Source of the DNA: Ruminococcus sp.
Lineage (GTDB): Bacteria; Bacillota_A; Clostridia; Oscillospirales; Ruminococcaceae
DNA length: 64,000 nucleotides
NCBI RefSeq assembly: GCF_024684275.1
Contig: NZ_JAIKXF010000090.1
Coordinates: 1 to 64,000 of the forward strand
Reading direction: 5' to 3'
Shown here: positions 7,273-15,977 of the stretch, piece after piece
Layout: each line of letters opens with the position of its first letter
How positions within the stretch are numbered: position 1 is the first letter of the stretch
Made by a program: the position numbers and the translations under genes
The notes under the pieces: generated by a model
Databases searched by the model: none
Told to the model about the DNA's origin: nothing
What the model saw: the letters and a program-made list of their open reading frames with translations, nothing else

Positions 7273-8451
7273 TCAGAGGCTTGCATTTGCAGCTATCTTG
7301 TATATCTCAGTGACATCAGCAGCAGAAAGTGCCACAAAGCCGCCTGTTCTGCCGTCGCCTACGCCGAACTTGTCAACGAGAGCAGGTATATCCTCCTCCT
7401 TAGCTCCCAGCTCTGCGAAGTTTATAGGCATACCGATGCTGTGGAGGAAGCTTCTGAAACGGCGGATACCCTCTAAAGCAGTTGCCTCGGGGTTCTCGAA
7501 ATTCATCTGACAGCCGAAAACTCTTGTTGCCATCTGGCAGAAGCGCATAACATTATGCTTGTAGACAAACTCCATCCATGAGGGCATTATAACGGCAAGT
7601 CCTGCACCGTGAGCGCAGTCATAGAGTGCTGACAGCTCGTGCTCGATGCCGTGGCTGTTCCAGTCCTGAGAGCGTCCCACGCCGACGATGCCGTTGTGAG
7701 CCACCATTCCTGCCCACATGATATTTGCTCTTGCCTCGTAGTTGTTTGGATCAGCTATAACCCGGGGAGTTTCCTTGACCATTGTTATGAGTACGGCTTC
7801 ACAGAGACGGTCAGTTATCTCGACTTCTGCTGTATTAGTGAAGTATCTTTCAAAAACGTGAGCCATAATATCCGTAGCTCCGCAGGCTGTCTGATAAGCA
7901 GGCAGTGTCTGTGTGAGAGCAGGATTGAGGATAGAGAATCTTGACCTCAGGGCGTCAGAGCCTGCGCCTCTTTTCAGCATACCGTCCTCTTTTGTGATAA
8001 CTGAGTCGCCTGAACCCTCACTGCCTGCGGCTGCGATAGTGAGGACAACGCCGATAGGCAGAGCCTTTTCGATGTTCTTGCCGCTGTAGAAGTCCCAGAA
8101 ATCGCCGTCATAGGGTACGCCTGCTGCGATAGCTTTTGCCGAGTCGATAGCCGAGCCGCCGCCGACTGCAAGGATAAAGTCAACACCCTCGCTGCGGCAG
8201 AGCTCAATGCCCTTGTATACCAGAGTATCACGAGGGTTCGGCTGAACGCCGCCCAGCTCAACGAAGCTTACTCCGCTTTTGTTAAGAGATTCTCTTACTC
8301 TGCCAAGAAGACCGGACCTTTCGGCAGAGCCGCCGCCGTAGTGGATAAGCACCTTGCTTCCACCGTATTTTTTTACGTATTTTCCGCATTCTGATTCTCT
8401 GTCCTTTCCGAAAACGAACTCAGTAGGACTGTAAAAGTTAAAGTTGTCCAT
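7273..8451 (-). CDS. Iron-containing alcohol dehydrogenase (butanol-dehydrogenase type)
   Basis: 392 aa, typical length. The N-terminal FNFYSPTEFVFGKDRE and the NAD(P)-binding GGGSAIDSAKAIA are typical of the group III Fe-ADH family. The metal site is visible in GATDIMAHVFE and in the His pair within SHGIEHELSALYDCAHGAG. It reduces aldehydes to alcohols with NADPH or NADH during fermentation. It is the first gene of a two-gene operon. The promoter is covered by a perfect palindrome (8556-8578), so it is likely regulated by a repressor. Confidence 0.92.
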   Translation of the reverse strand: MDNFNFYSPTEFVFGKDRESECGKYVKKYGGSKVLIHYGGGSAERSGLLGRVRESLNKSGVSFVELGGVQPNPRDTLVYKGIELCRSEGVDFILAVGGGSAIDSAKAIAAGVPYDGDFWDFYSGKNIEKALPIGVVLTIAAAGSEGSGDSVITKEDGMLKRGAGSDALRSRFSILNPALTQTLPAYQTACGATDIMAHVFERYFTNTAEVEITDRLCEAVLITMVKETPRVIADPNNYEARANIMWAGMVAHNGIVGVGRSQDWNSHGIEHELSALYDCAHGAGLAVIMPSWMEFVYKHNVMRFCQMATRVFGCQMNFENPEATALEGIRRFRSFLHSIGMPINFAELGAKEEDIPALVDKFGVGDGRTGGFVALSAADVTEIYKIAANASL

Positions 8452-8852
8452 TGTTTACCTCCATGAAGTATAATAGTATTTTTCGCAATGCCAACCTTTG
8501 TCCATTGCTGTATGGGTACAGGCAAGCAGCTGTGTTATTATGTCATGAAACATAGTATGATATAAACATTATATCATAGCAGATTTAAAATAGCAAGGCA
8601 AAAAGTACATTGTTTTTTTGCTTTCATGTAAAATATTGCGAAGTTTTACCGAAAATATTGCAATTCTCAGAGCTGTATGGTATAATATTTTATATGTTTT
8701 TTTGAGCTTGTGTGTCATCAAAGTGAAATGAGAAACCAATATTCGTTCATGCTGATGGATAACAGAACGTGATTTTACAAAAATTTCGGGCGAACACTGT
8801 TCGCCCGAGTTGGTTTAGTGATAAATTTAAAGGACCGCATTGCAGTCCTTTT
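8452..8852. other. Intergenic region: promoter, operator and two terminator hairpins
   Basis: No gene. The left part holds the alcohol dehydrogenase promoter (8568-8596) and its palindrome. The centre is A/T-rich with no feature I can support. The right part holds two hairpins for the feo operon: CGGGCGAAC...GTTCGCCCG (8787-8807), followed by a T-run on the minus strand, and GGACCGC...GCAGTCC (8833-8849). Confidence 0.7.
8556..8578. promoter_or_regulatory. Perfect 23-bp palindrome over the alcohol dehydrogenase promoter
   Basis: TATGATATAA and TTATATCATA flank ACA. The minus-strand -10 TATAAT (8568-8573) lies inside it, placed 17 bases from TTGCTA (8591-8596). The position fits a repressor operator. 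Confidence 0.65.
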
Positions 8853-9413
8853 TCATTCTCTTATCCTGTCCATGAACAGGTCATATGCACTTTTGCCTTC
8901 GTCCTTTGAATCAAGGTCAACGTCCTTTGAGCTTTCCTTCCATTCAGAGCTTTCGGGCAGCAGGAAATACGCCTGATTGTGCTTGCGCCATTCGTGAGCC
9001 ATATCCTCGGCAGTCCGCCAGCCTGTCATATCCGCGCTGTGAACCGGGTTCACAGAAATAAGCGCCTGACATATGATAACAAGGTCGGCTTCATCTGTGA
9101 TAAGGTACGAATCATTTATATGCCAGTTATCGGGCTCATAAAGAGCAGAGAAGCTTCTGCCGCCGTAGTGGAATTCGTAATTCTGACCGTTTCCGTCAAT
9201 ATCACGGAGTTTTATATCCTCGGCAGACCTTAGCAGTGATGCCGACACTGTTGTGGGTTCTGAGACTGCTTCTGTTGTGGGAGCTATAGCCGTTTCGGCA
9301 GCCGTTACCGCCGCGGCAGCTTCAGAAGATATGACCTTTGAGCTGTTGTTGTCAGAGCAGCTGTACACTAAAGCTGCAAGAAGCGCTCCCGTAAGTAATA
9401 TGCCTGTTTTCAT
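8853..9413 (-). CDS. Unknown lipoprotein in the feo operon
   Basis: 186 aa. The signal MKTGILLTGALLAALVYSC has a lipobox-like LVYSC. A stretch rich in Ala, Thr, Ser and Val (residues 25-65) forms a linker, and the rest is a small globular domain without a recognised motif. Its ATG overlaps the stop of the Cys-rich gene (ATGA), so it is translationally coupled to the ferrous-iron genes. It might be an accessory surface protein for iron uptake; this is inference from position. Confidence 0.7.
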   Translation of the reverse strand: MKTGILLTGALLAALVYSCSDNNSSKVISSEAAAAVTAAETAIAPTTEAVSEPTTVSASLLRSAEDIKLRDIDGNGQNYEFHYGGRSFSALYEPDNWHINDSYLITDEADLVIICQALISVNPVHSADMTGWRTAEDMAHEWRKHNQAYFLLPESSEWKESSKDVDLDSKDEGKSAYDLFMDRIRE

Positions 9414-9559
9414 TTATTGTTTTTACAGCAGGCAGAGCAGTCTGAGCAGCAGCCTCCGCAGCCCCTGCCCTGTTTCCTGTTTCGTATGCATACTGCCACA
9501 GCGGCTGTAAATGCGGCTGCGATAGCTGCAATAAGGATAATATCTATAGTATTCATCAT
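9410..9559 (-). CDS. FeoB-associated Cys-rich membrane protein
   Basis: 49 aa from the ATG at 9559, which overlaps the feoB stop (ATGA). One membrane helix (IDIILIAAIAAAFTAAVAV) is followed by a basic segment and the cysteine cluster CGGCCSDCSACC. Small proteins of this type are found after feoB in many Firmicutes and are thought to assist iron transfer. Downstream coupling to the lipoprotein gene is equally tight. Confidence 0.85.
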   Translation of the reverse strand: MMNTIDIILIAAIAAAFTAAVAVCIRNRKQGRGCGGCCSDCSACCKNNK

Positions 9560-11904
9560 CCCACTCCTAACGCAATGCAGATAAGTCTGACTATAAGTGC
9601 GGCAGTCCATGCGATAACGCACTGCCATACGACTACTGTTACTGCCCATTTCTTGCCGAGCTCTCTCTTGACGGCAGCAATGGCTGCAACACAGGGAGTA
9701 TACAGCAGAGAGAATACCAGCAGGGAAGCTGCGGAAAGTGATGACATGGAAGCCGAAACACCGCTGCTGTAGAGTATCTCAAGGGTGGATACAACGCTTT
9801 CCTTAGCCATGAAACCGCTTACCAGCGAAACAATGATGCGCCAGTCGCCCAGACCTACAGGCTTCATAACAGGGGCGAAAAGCCCTGCAATTTGGGCGAG
9901 TATGCTGTCCTCGGCGTCGCTGACGATATTCAGCTTAAGGTCAAAATTCTGTAAGAACCAGACGCATATAGTTGCGATAAGTATTACCGTAAATGCTCTC
10001 TGGAGGAAATCCTTAGCCTTTTCCCACAGCAGCTGAGCTACGTTTCTTGCACCGGGCAGGCGGTAGTTGGGCAGCTCCATAACGAAAGGCACAGCCTCAC
10101 CTCTGAACAGGAAGGTCTTGTAGAAATAAGCGGCGAGTATTCCGATAATGATACCGAGAAGGTAAAGTCCTACCATAATAAGACCGCCGCGCTTCGGGAA
10201 GAATGCGTTTACGAAAAATGCATAGATAGGCAGCTTTGCTGTACAGCTCATGAACGGCGTCAGGAGTATAGTCATCTTTCGGTCTCTCTCACTGGGGAGA
10301 GTTCTTGTAGCCATTACCGCAGGCACAGAGCAGCCGAAGCCTATCAGCATAGGTACTATGCTTCGTCCCGAAAGGCCTATCTTACGCAGCAGCTTATCCA
10401 TGAAGAATGCGACTCTTGCTATGTAGCCGCTGTCCTCAAGCATTGACAGGAAGAAGAAAAGCGTGACGATTATGGGCAGGAAGCTGAGAACACTTCCCAC
10501 GCCTGCGAATATGCCGTTGATGATAAGGCTGTGTATGGTATCGTTGACATTGGCATTTATGAGAGCCTTGTCCGTTACCTCAGTAAGCTTGTCTATGCCT
10601 GTTTCCATGAGACCTTGCAGCCATGCTCCGATGACGTTGAAGGTCAGCCAGAAAACCAGAGCCATGATGCCTACAAAGGCAGGTATCGCTGTATATTTTC
10701 CTGTGAGGACACTGTCTATCCTGCGGCTTCGGATATGCTCCTTGCTCTCGGTAGGCTTAGTGACCGCTTCCTCCACAAGCTTTTGTATGAATGAGAACCT
10801 CATATCTGCGATAGCCGCGCTTCTGTCAAGTCCGCGTTCCTTTTCGAGCTGCATAACGATGTGGTCTATCATTTCCTCCTCGTTTTTGTCCAGAGCAAGC
10901 TGAGAAATGATAAGGCTGTCGTTTTCTATGACCTTGCAGGCGGCAAAGCGCAGGGGCAGTCCTGCTGTTTCGGCATGATCCTCGATGAGGTGGCATATTC
11001 CGTGGATACAGCGGTGAACTGCGCCGCCGTTTCTGCTTTTTCCGCAGAAATCAGTCTCTATGGGGCGTTCCTGATACTTTGCCACATGGATAGCGTGTTC
11101 CACAAGCTCCTCGATGCCCTCATTTTTAGCTGCCGAAATGGGAACGACAGGTACTCCGAGGAGGTGCTCAACACGGTTTACGTCGATACCGCCGCCGTTT
11201 GACGACAGCTCGTCCATCATATTCAGAGCCACGACCATCGGGACATTCATCTCTATCAGCTGCATGGTCAGGTAGAGATTACGCTCGATATTTGTGACAT
11301 CAACGATATTGATTATGGCATGGGGCTTTTCTTCGAGGACGAAATTCCTTGATACTATCTCCTCGCTGGTGTACGGCGACATGGAGTAGATACCCGGGAG
11401 GTCTGTTATAATGGTGTCGGGGTGCTCCTTGATAGCGCCGTCCTTTCTGTCTACAGTAACGCCAGGAAAGTTTCCGACGTGCTGTTTTGAGCCTGTGAGT
11501 CTGTTGAAAAGCGTAGTCTTTCCGCAGTTCTGATTGCCCACAAGAGCAAATTTCAGCTTTGTGCCATCAGGCAGGGGATCACCGTCGCCTTTTGTGTGGA
11601 ATTTTCCGCCCTCACCGAGACCGGGGTGGGCTATTTTCTTCTTTTCGGTTTTTTTAGCACTGACACCGCTTTTGTTATCGGCGGGGACCACCTCTATCTG
11701 CTCGGCGTCAGCAAGACGAAGCGTAAGCTCATAGCCGTGAAGCCTCAGCTCGACGGGATCGCCCATAGGAGCATACTTCACAAGTGTTATCTCTGTTTCG
11801 GGGATTATACCCATATCAAGAAAGTGCTGACGGAGAGCGCCGTCGCCGCCCAGCTTTACGACCTTGACTGTCTGACCTATCTTGGCATCTCTTAATGTTG
11901 ACAT
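9556..11904 (-). CDS. feoB: Ferrous iron transporter, FeoA-FeoB fusion
   Basis: 782 aa. Residues 1-75 are an SH3-like FeoA domain (LRQHFLDMGIIP), usually a separate protein. A Lys-rich linker leads to the G domain with G1 GNQNCGKT (123-130), G3 DLPGIY, G4 NMMD and G5 SAAKNEG. The C-terminal half has the gate-type helices, with GFGCSVPAVM. It imports Fe2+ across the membrane, driven or gated by GTP. It heads a three-gene operon with overlapping stops and starts. The promoter at 11944-11973 has an 18-base spacer; no clear Fur box is seen. Confidence 0.95.
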   Translation of the reverse strand: MSTLRDAKIGQTVKVVKLGGDGALRQHFLDMGIIPETEITLVKYAPMGDPVELRLHGYELTLRLADAEQIEVVPADNKSGVSAKKTEKKKIAHPGLGEGGKFHTKGDGDPLPDGTKLKFALVGNQNCGKTTLFNRLTGSKQHVGNFPGVTVDRKDGAIKEHPDTIITDLPGIYSMSPYTSEEIVSRNFVLEEKPHAIINIVDVTNIERNLYLTMQLIEMNVPMVVALNMMDELSSNGGGIDVNRVEHLLGVPVVPISAAKNEGIEELVEHAIHVAKYQERPIETDFCGKSRNGGAVHRCIHGICHLIEDHAETAGLPLRFAACKVIENDSLIISQLALDKNEEEMIDHIVMQLEKERGLDRSAAIADMRFSFIQKLVEEAVTKPTESKEHIRSRRIDSVLTGKYTAIPAFVGIMALVFWLTFNVIGAWLQGLMETGIDKLTEVTDKALINANVNDTIHSLIINGIFAGVGSVLSFLPIIVTLFFFLSMLEDSGYIARVAFFMDKLLRKIGLSGRSIVPMLIGFGCSVPAVMATRTLPSERDRKMTILLTPFMSCTAKLPIYAFFVNAFFPKRGGLIMVGLYLLGIIIGILAAYFYKTFLFRGEAVPFVMELPNYRLPGARNVAQLLWEKAKDFLQRAFTVILIATICVWFLQNFDLKLNIVSDAEDSILAQIAGLFAPVMKPVGLGDWRIIVSLVSGFMAKESVVSTLEILYSSGVSASMSSLSAASLLVFSLLYTPCVAAIAAVKRELGKKWAVTVVVWQCVIAWTAALIVRLICIALGVG

Positions 11905-11943
11905 TATCTCACCTTTATTCGTGATGTTAGTTTATCCAAATCA

Positions 11944-11973
11944 ATTCTATCATATCCTTAAACGTACTGTCAA
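11944..11973 (-). promoter_or_regulatory. Promoter of the feo operon
   Basis: TTGACA, 18 bases, TAGAAT on the minus strand, about 40 bases before the feoAB start. Confidence 0.65.
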
Positions 11974-12002
11974 TAAGAATGCCGCGAAAAAGCCAAGTTC
12001 TG

Positions 12003-12397
12003 CATTTTGAACAAAAAATGCTCCATTCGGACAGAGCTTTTGAGACTGTCAAAAACTATAACATGACAGCATGAGTGATGAAAACTGTACAGAAACTCAC
12101 GGAGTATGTCTGTACTGCATAGGCTGAGATATCCAACTTTCAGCTTGTCAATAAGCTGGAGGTCCTAAGCTCCATAGATATGCTTACCGGCATAAAGAAC
12201 CGCAATACCATGAAGAACCGTATTGACCGCATAGTTGCAGGCAGTCGGCAGAAGTCGATGGTCTGCATTTCGCCATAGGCGTGAGCTTTGGCAGTACAGG
12301 CGAGGATATACTGAGGTCCATGAGGCTTGCCGATGAGGAGATGTACAAGGATAAAAAGCGTTATTACGCTTCAAATCCCGAGCTTAAATACAGATAA
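12003..12397 (+). pseudogene. Decayed diguanylate cyclase (GGDEF) remnant
   Basis: The stretch from 12123 reads AEISNFQLVNKLEVLSSIDM then LTGIKNRNTMKNRIDRIVAG. This matches the start of the GGDEF domain in the intact genes at 19658 and 21200. After a stop and frame change, 12268-12397 reads FAIGVSFGSTGEDILRSMR then LADEEMYKDKKRYY, their C-terminus. The whole catalytic centre is deleted. Upstream fragments (VQKLTEYVCTA before a stop, near 12087) match the region before GGDEF. No intact frame remains. Confidence 0.85.
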
Positions 12398-12404
12398 AAA
12401 TCAT

Positions 12405-12440
12405 AAGCCGAAAGCAGAAAAGACTGCTTTCGGCTTTTTG
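12405..12440 (+). terminator. Strong terminator after the diguanylate cyclase remnant
   Basis: AAGCCGAAAGCAG pairs over 13 bp with CTGCTTTCGGCTT, followed by a T-run. It has survived although its gene is broken. Confidence 0.92.
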
Positions 12441-12517
12441 CACGATATGAGATGATGAGCCGGAGGGGGTTCTGCCCATATTTGCACAAAATATCATACA
12501 ACAAGCACGAAATGTTA

Positions 12518-12546
12518 TTGCATACTTTGATGCGTTCTGATAAAAT
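12518..12546 (+). promoter_or_regulatory. Promoter of the GH9 cellulase gene
   Basis: TTGCAT, 17 bases, TAAAAT. The leader is about 155 bases and holds a GCGGTAT/ATACCGC hairpin at 12613-12630. No SigI-type ACCCCG motif is seen here. Confidence 0.65.
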
Positions 12547-12706
12547 ATAGTTGTAAAAAAACCAAACGCTAAGCCGGATATGCATAGTTTAGCATCGGGT
12601 GATGTTCCGACAGCGGTATCTGAATACCGCATCTGCACTGTATGGATAGTTATACCGAGCACATTATGTTATTCGGCGACAACACAAAATGAGAGGGAAT
12701 CATATC

Positions 12707-15226
12707 ATGAAGAAAAGTTCTATCAAGCGCTGTGCGGCTGTACTTGCAGCCTGCACCGTAATGGCAGCCTCCGCACCTGCTGTCAGCGCACCAACAATGG
12801 CTGCGGGAAATCTCATCAGCAATTCCACATTTGAGTCAGGTACCACAGATTGGGGAACCTACAAGGAGAGCGGCGGAAAGTGCTCTCTCAGCACAAAGGA
12901 CGGACAGCTTGCCCTTACAGTATCCAATGTGGGCAAGGTAAACTACGCTGTACAGGTGTTCTATGACATCGTTCCGCTGTACAAGAACGGTGTTTACCGT
13001 CTTAAATACGATATATCAAGCTCTGTTGACCGCTTTGTTGAGGGCATGATACAGATGAACGGCGGCGACTACAGATCATACACATGGAAGGGACTTCAGC
13101 TCACCTCAACTCCTCAGACTGTTGATTATCAGTTCACTATGAAGGACGATACCGATATAATGGCAAAGCTGGTTTTCAACTGCGGTATACAGGAGAAGTA
13201 TGAGGGCGAGCTTCCTGAGCACACTATCTTTATCGATAATGTATCATTAGAGCTGGTCGATGACAGTCAGGTGGACTACGCTTCGAGCCGTCCGTATGCT
13301 CCGTCAATAAATATCAATCAGGTGGGCTACAGACCTGACAGCAGAAAGATCGCTGTATTCCGCGATGTTACTGACCAGAAAGAGTTCAAGGTAGTAAATG
13401 CTGTTACAAAGGAAGCTGTCTATACAGGAAAGCTGGAAAATATGAAGGAGAACTCCAGCGCAGGCGAGACCAACTGGACAGGTGATTTCAGCTCTGTTAA
13501 GGAAGCAGGAAAGTACTACATTGCCTGCGAGGGACTTGACGATTCATACACCTTCGAGATCGGCGACAAGGTCTACTCGAATCTCATTGATGACAGCGTA
13601 AGAATGCTCTATTTACAGCGCTGCGGCGTCAAGGTAGAGGACAAGGACTTCGGTCATGAGCCATGTCATACATCTATGGCTACAGTTTACGGCACAAGCG
13701 ATAAGATAGATGTAAGCGGCGGCTGGCATGACGCAGGTGACTATGGCAGATATGTAGTTCCTGCTGCAAAGGCTGTTGCAGACCTTATCTACGCATATGA
13801 TGCAGCTCCCGAGCTCTACAGCGACAATATCGGTATACCTGAGAGCGGCAACGGAACTCCCGATATCCTTGATGAGGCTCGCTTCGAGCTTGAGTGGATG
13901 ATGAAGATGCAGGCTTCTGACGGAGGCGCATACCACAAGGTATCCTGCAAGACATTCCCGGGCTATGTTGATCCTACAAAGGAGACAGGCGAGCTTATAG
14001 TAACTCCTGTAAGCTCAACAGCTACAGCTGATTTCTGTGCTTCAATGGCTCTTGCAGCAGAGTTCTATGAAAAGTACGACAAGGACTTTGCTAAGAAGTG
14101 TATGGACGCTGCCGAGAAGTCATGGGCTTGGCTTGAAGCTAATCCTGATTTCAAATTCAAGAATCCCGAGGATATAGTTACAGGTGAATACGGAGACCTG
14201 ACAGACAGAGATGAGCGTTACTGGGCAGCTGTACAGATGTACCGTGCAACAGGTGACGAGAAATATATTGCAAATGTAAGCAGAGCTCTTACAGGACTTG
14301 ACTGGTCAACAGTTGGCGATTACGGCAATATTGCTCTGCTGACCATGAAGAATGCTGATAAGGACTCTGAAATATATAAGAATGCTGTTAATGCTGTGAC
14401 ATCACAGGCAAAGTCTATGCTCAGCACCTCAAATTCTTCACCATACGGCGTTTCTATATCAAAGTACAACTGGGGCAGCAATATGACAATTGCCAACAGC
14501 GGCATAATTCTTTCACTTGCAAGTAAGCTTTCAGGGGATAATGAGCTTGCAAACGGTGCAAATGCTCAGCTTGATTACCTTCTCGGAACAAATCCTCTTG
14601 GTATCAGCTTTGTAACAGGCTACGGTACGGTATCTCCCGAGAATCCTCACCACCGTCCTTCAATGGCTGCCGGTCATGCTATGAAGGGTATGCTGGTAGG
14701 CGGTGTAAACCAGAGCCTTGAGGACAGCGCAGCTAAGGCATACTGTAAGGGTCAGCCAAGCGCAAAGTGCTATGTTGATAATTCCGAGAGCTATTCCACA
14801 AACGAGATAACTATCTACTGGAATTCTCCTCTTACATATCTGCTTTCTCTCACAGACAAGACAGAGAGCACACAGCCCGAGGTTACAACAACGACCACAA
14901 CAACTTCTGCGACTACTACAACAACAACCTCGACAACAACAACTACTACAGAGAGCACAACTACTGCAACAAATAAGCCTGATAAAGCGGTAACTCTTGC
15001 AGGTGACGCAAACTGCGACGGTGCAGTTGATATGTCTGACGTAGTTATTATCATGCAGGCTCTTGCAAATCCTAACAAGTTCGACATCAATGGTACTGAC
15101 GAGCACCATCTTACCGAGCAGGGAGCTGTAAATGCAGATGTCAGCGAAAGAGGCAACGGTATGACTACAGCAGACGCTCTTGAGATTCAGAGATATCTGC
15201 TTCATATCACAGACAAGCTTTCATAA
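12707..15226 (+). CDS. Cellulosomal GH9 endoglucanase/cellulase with CBM4-like module and dockerin
   Basis: 839 aa from MKKSSIK; GAGAGGG lies 8 bases before this ATG, so the frame six codons longer is not used. Order: signal peptide (1 to about 28); CBM4/9-like beta-sandwich (35-185); Ig-like CelD_N domain (about 200-290, NQVGYRPDSRK); GH9 catalytic domain (300-712) with catalytic base pair D342/D345 in GGWHDAGDYG, HHRPS near 648, and acid E700 in NEITIYWN; Thr-rich linker (727-757); type I dockerin (764-839) with DANCDGAVDMSD and a second, degenerate repeat. The dockerin binds a cohesin on a scaffoldin, so this enzyme works in a cell-bound cellulosome on plant cell walls. Confidence 0.96.
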   Translation: MKKSSIKRCAAVLAACTVMAASAPAVSAPTMAAGNLISNSTFESGTTDWGTYKESGGKCSLSTKDGQLALTVSNVGKVNYAVQVFYDIVPLYKNGVYRLKYDISSSVDRFVEGMIQMNGGDYRSYTWKGLQLTSTPQTVDYQFTMKDDTDIMAKLVFNCGIQEKYEGELPEHTIFIDNVSLELVDDSQVDYASSRPYAPSININQVGYRPDSRKIAVFRDVTDQKEFKVVNAVTKEAVYTGKLENMKENSSAGETNWTGDFSSVKEAGKYYIACEGLDDSYTFEIGDKVYSNLIDDSVRMLYLQRCGVKVEDKDFGHEPCHTSMATVYGTSDKIDVSGGWHDAGDYGRYVVPAAKAVADLIYAYDAAPELYSDNIGIPESGNGTPDILDEARFELEWMMKMQASDGGAYHKVSCKTFPGYVDPTKETGELIVTPVSSTATADFCASMALAAEFYEKYDKDFAKKCMDAAEKSWAWLEANPDFKFKNPEDIVTGEYGDLTDRDERYWAAVQMYRATGDEKYIANVSRALTGLDWSTVGDYGNIALLTMKNADKDSEIYKNAVNAVTSQAKSMLSTSNSSPYGVSISKYNWGSNMTIANSGIILSLASKLSGDNELANGANAQLDYLLGTNPLGISFVTGYGTVSPENPHHRPSMAAGHAMKGMLVGGVNQSLEDSAAKAYCKGQPSAKCYVDNSESYSTNEITIYWNSPLTYLLSLTDKTESTQPEVTTTTTTTSATTTTTTSTTTTTTESTTTATNKPDKAVTLAGDANCDGAVDMSDVVIIMQALANPNKFDINGTDEHHLTEQGAVNADVSERGNGMTTADALEIQRYLLHITDKLS

Positions 15227-15251
15227 TTTGTCATAATAAATCTCTTGAAAG

Positions 15252-15279
15252 ACAGACAGCCGTGGGGCTGTCTGTTTTT
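15252..15279 (+). terminator. Terminator of the GH9 gene
   Basis: ACAGACAGCC pairs with GGCTGTCTGT around GTGG, then five T. Confidence 0.9.
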
Positions 15280-15286
15280 CATTTCT

Positions 15287-15321
15287 GTGACAAATGTCAT
15301 TGAAAAAGTGATAAATGTCAT
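15287..15321. promoter_or_regulatory. Tandem operator-like repeats upstream of a promoter
   Basis: GTGACAAATGTCAT (15287-15300) and GTGATAAATGTCAT (15308-15321), spaced 21 bases, both nearly palindromic (TGACA-AA-TGTCA). They end just before the -35 of the next gene. Confidence 0.6.
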
Positions 15322-15322
15322 C

Positions 15323-15351
15323 TTGAAATATTGATGAAAATCAATTATAAT
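15323..15351 (+). promoter_or_regulatory. Promoter of the gene at 15387
   Basis: TTGAAA, 17 bases, TATAAT. Confidence 0.75.
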
Positions 15352-15386
15352 AAAATCACAGAATTGATCTGAAGGGGAGCTGTAGT

Positions 15387-15959
15387 ATGTTAGTTCATTT
15401 TTTTGAGGTAAGAAACTGTACATTTGAAAGCTATAAGGGCGGACCTGTGCTTTTTGCACCGTCTGATACCGATGATGATACCCTTATGAAGCGCGGCTTC
15501 AGAAGGAGCAATGATGAGCGCTGGTACCGACCTGTCGATATAAAGGAGTACAACTACATAGTATATTGGGCACAGTACGGAGATGTAGAGATAAACGATG
15601 CTGCTTTCCAGAATATGCGCAGCTTCAATATGCCTATGCCCTATGTTCAGCAGCAAAACGACAATACCGCCAATATCCTGTGCTATGTATCGGTGGGACT
15701 CATGGCACTGGGATTCCCGATGACCTTTCTTGGGACTATACTTGTGGGCGGACTGTTCTTCATTGCTGCACTGGTGCTTATGATAATCGTCAGGGTAAAA
15801 TATCCGCAGAATCAGTTTGGAAAGGTGCTTTGCATCGTTTATATAGTTCTTGCGGCAATAGCCCTGATCCTTACTATAGCAGCGATGATAATAATTGCCA
15901 TAGTCTGCAATCAGATGGTGCAGGATTGTGAATCCTGCTGCCGTAATATGCCGGGCTGA
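15387..15959 (+). CDS. Unknown membrane protein
   Basis: 190 aa, family not recognised. The first 95 residues are soluble and rich in Asp, Asn and Tyr. Two long hydrophobic stretches follow (about 98-130 and 144-172), then a Cys-containing tail (CESCCRNMPG). AAGGGGAG lies 9 bases before the ATG. It precedes the Lgt-like gene by 18 bases and shares its transcript. Tandem operator-like repeats upstream suggest specific regulation. Confidence 0.7.
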   Translation: MLVHFFEVRNCTFESYKGGPVLFAPSDTDDDTLMKRGFRRSNDERWYRPVDIKEYNYIVYWAQYGDVEINDAAFQNMRSFNMPMPYVQQQNDNTANILCYVSVGLMALGFPMTFLGTILVGGLFFIAALVLMIIVRVKYPQNQFGKVLCIVYIVLAAIALILTIAAMIIIAIVCNQMVQDCESCCRNMPG

Positions 15960-15977
15960 TAAAGGAGCTTAAATGCC

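Noticed and set aside
12689..12706. Longer start of the GH9 gene
   Set aside because: The ATG at 12707 has GAGAGGG at the right distance and begins a clean signal peptide.
14815..15156. Long minus-strand frames opposite the Thr-rich linker
   Set aside because: Low-complexity ACA/ACT codons on the plus strand give Val-rich open frames on the minus strand; artefact.
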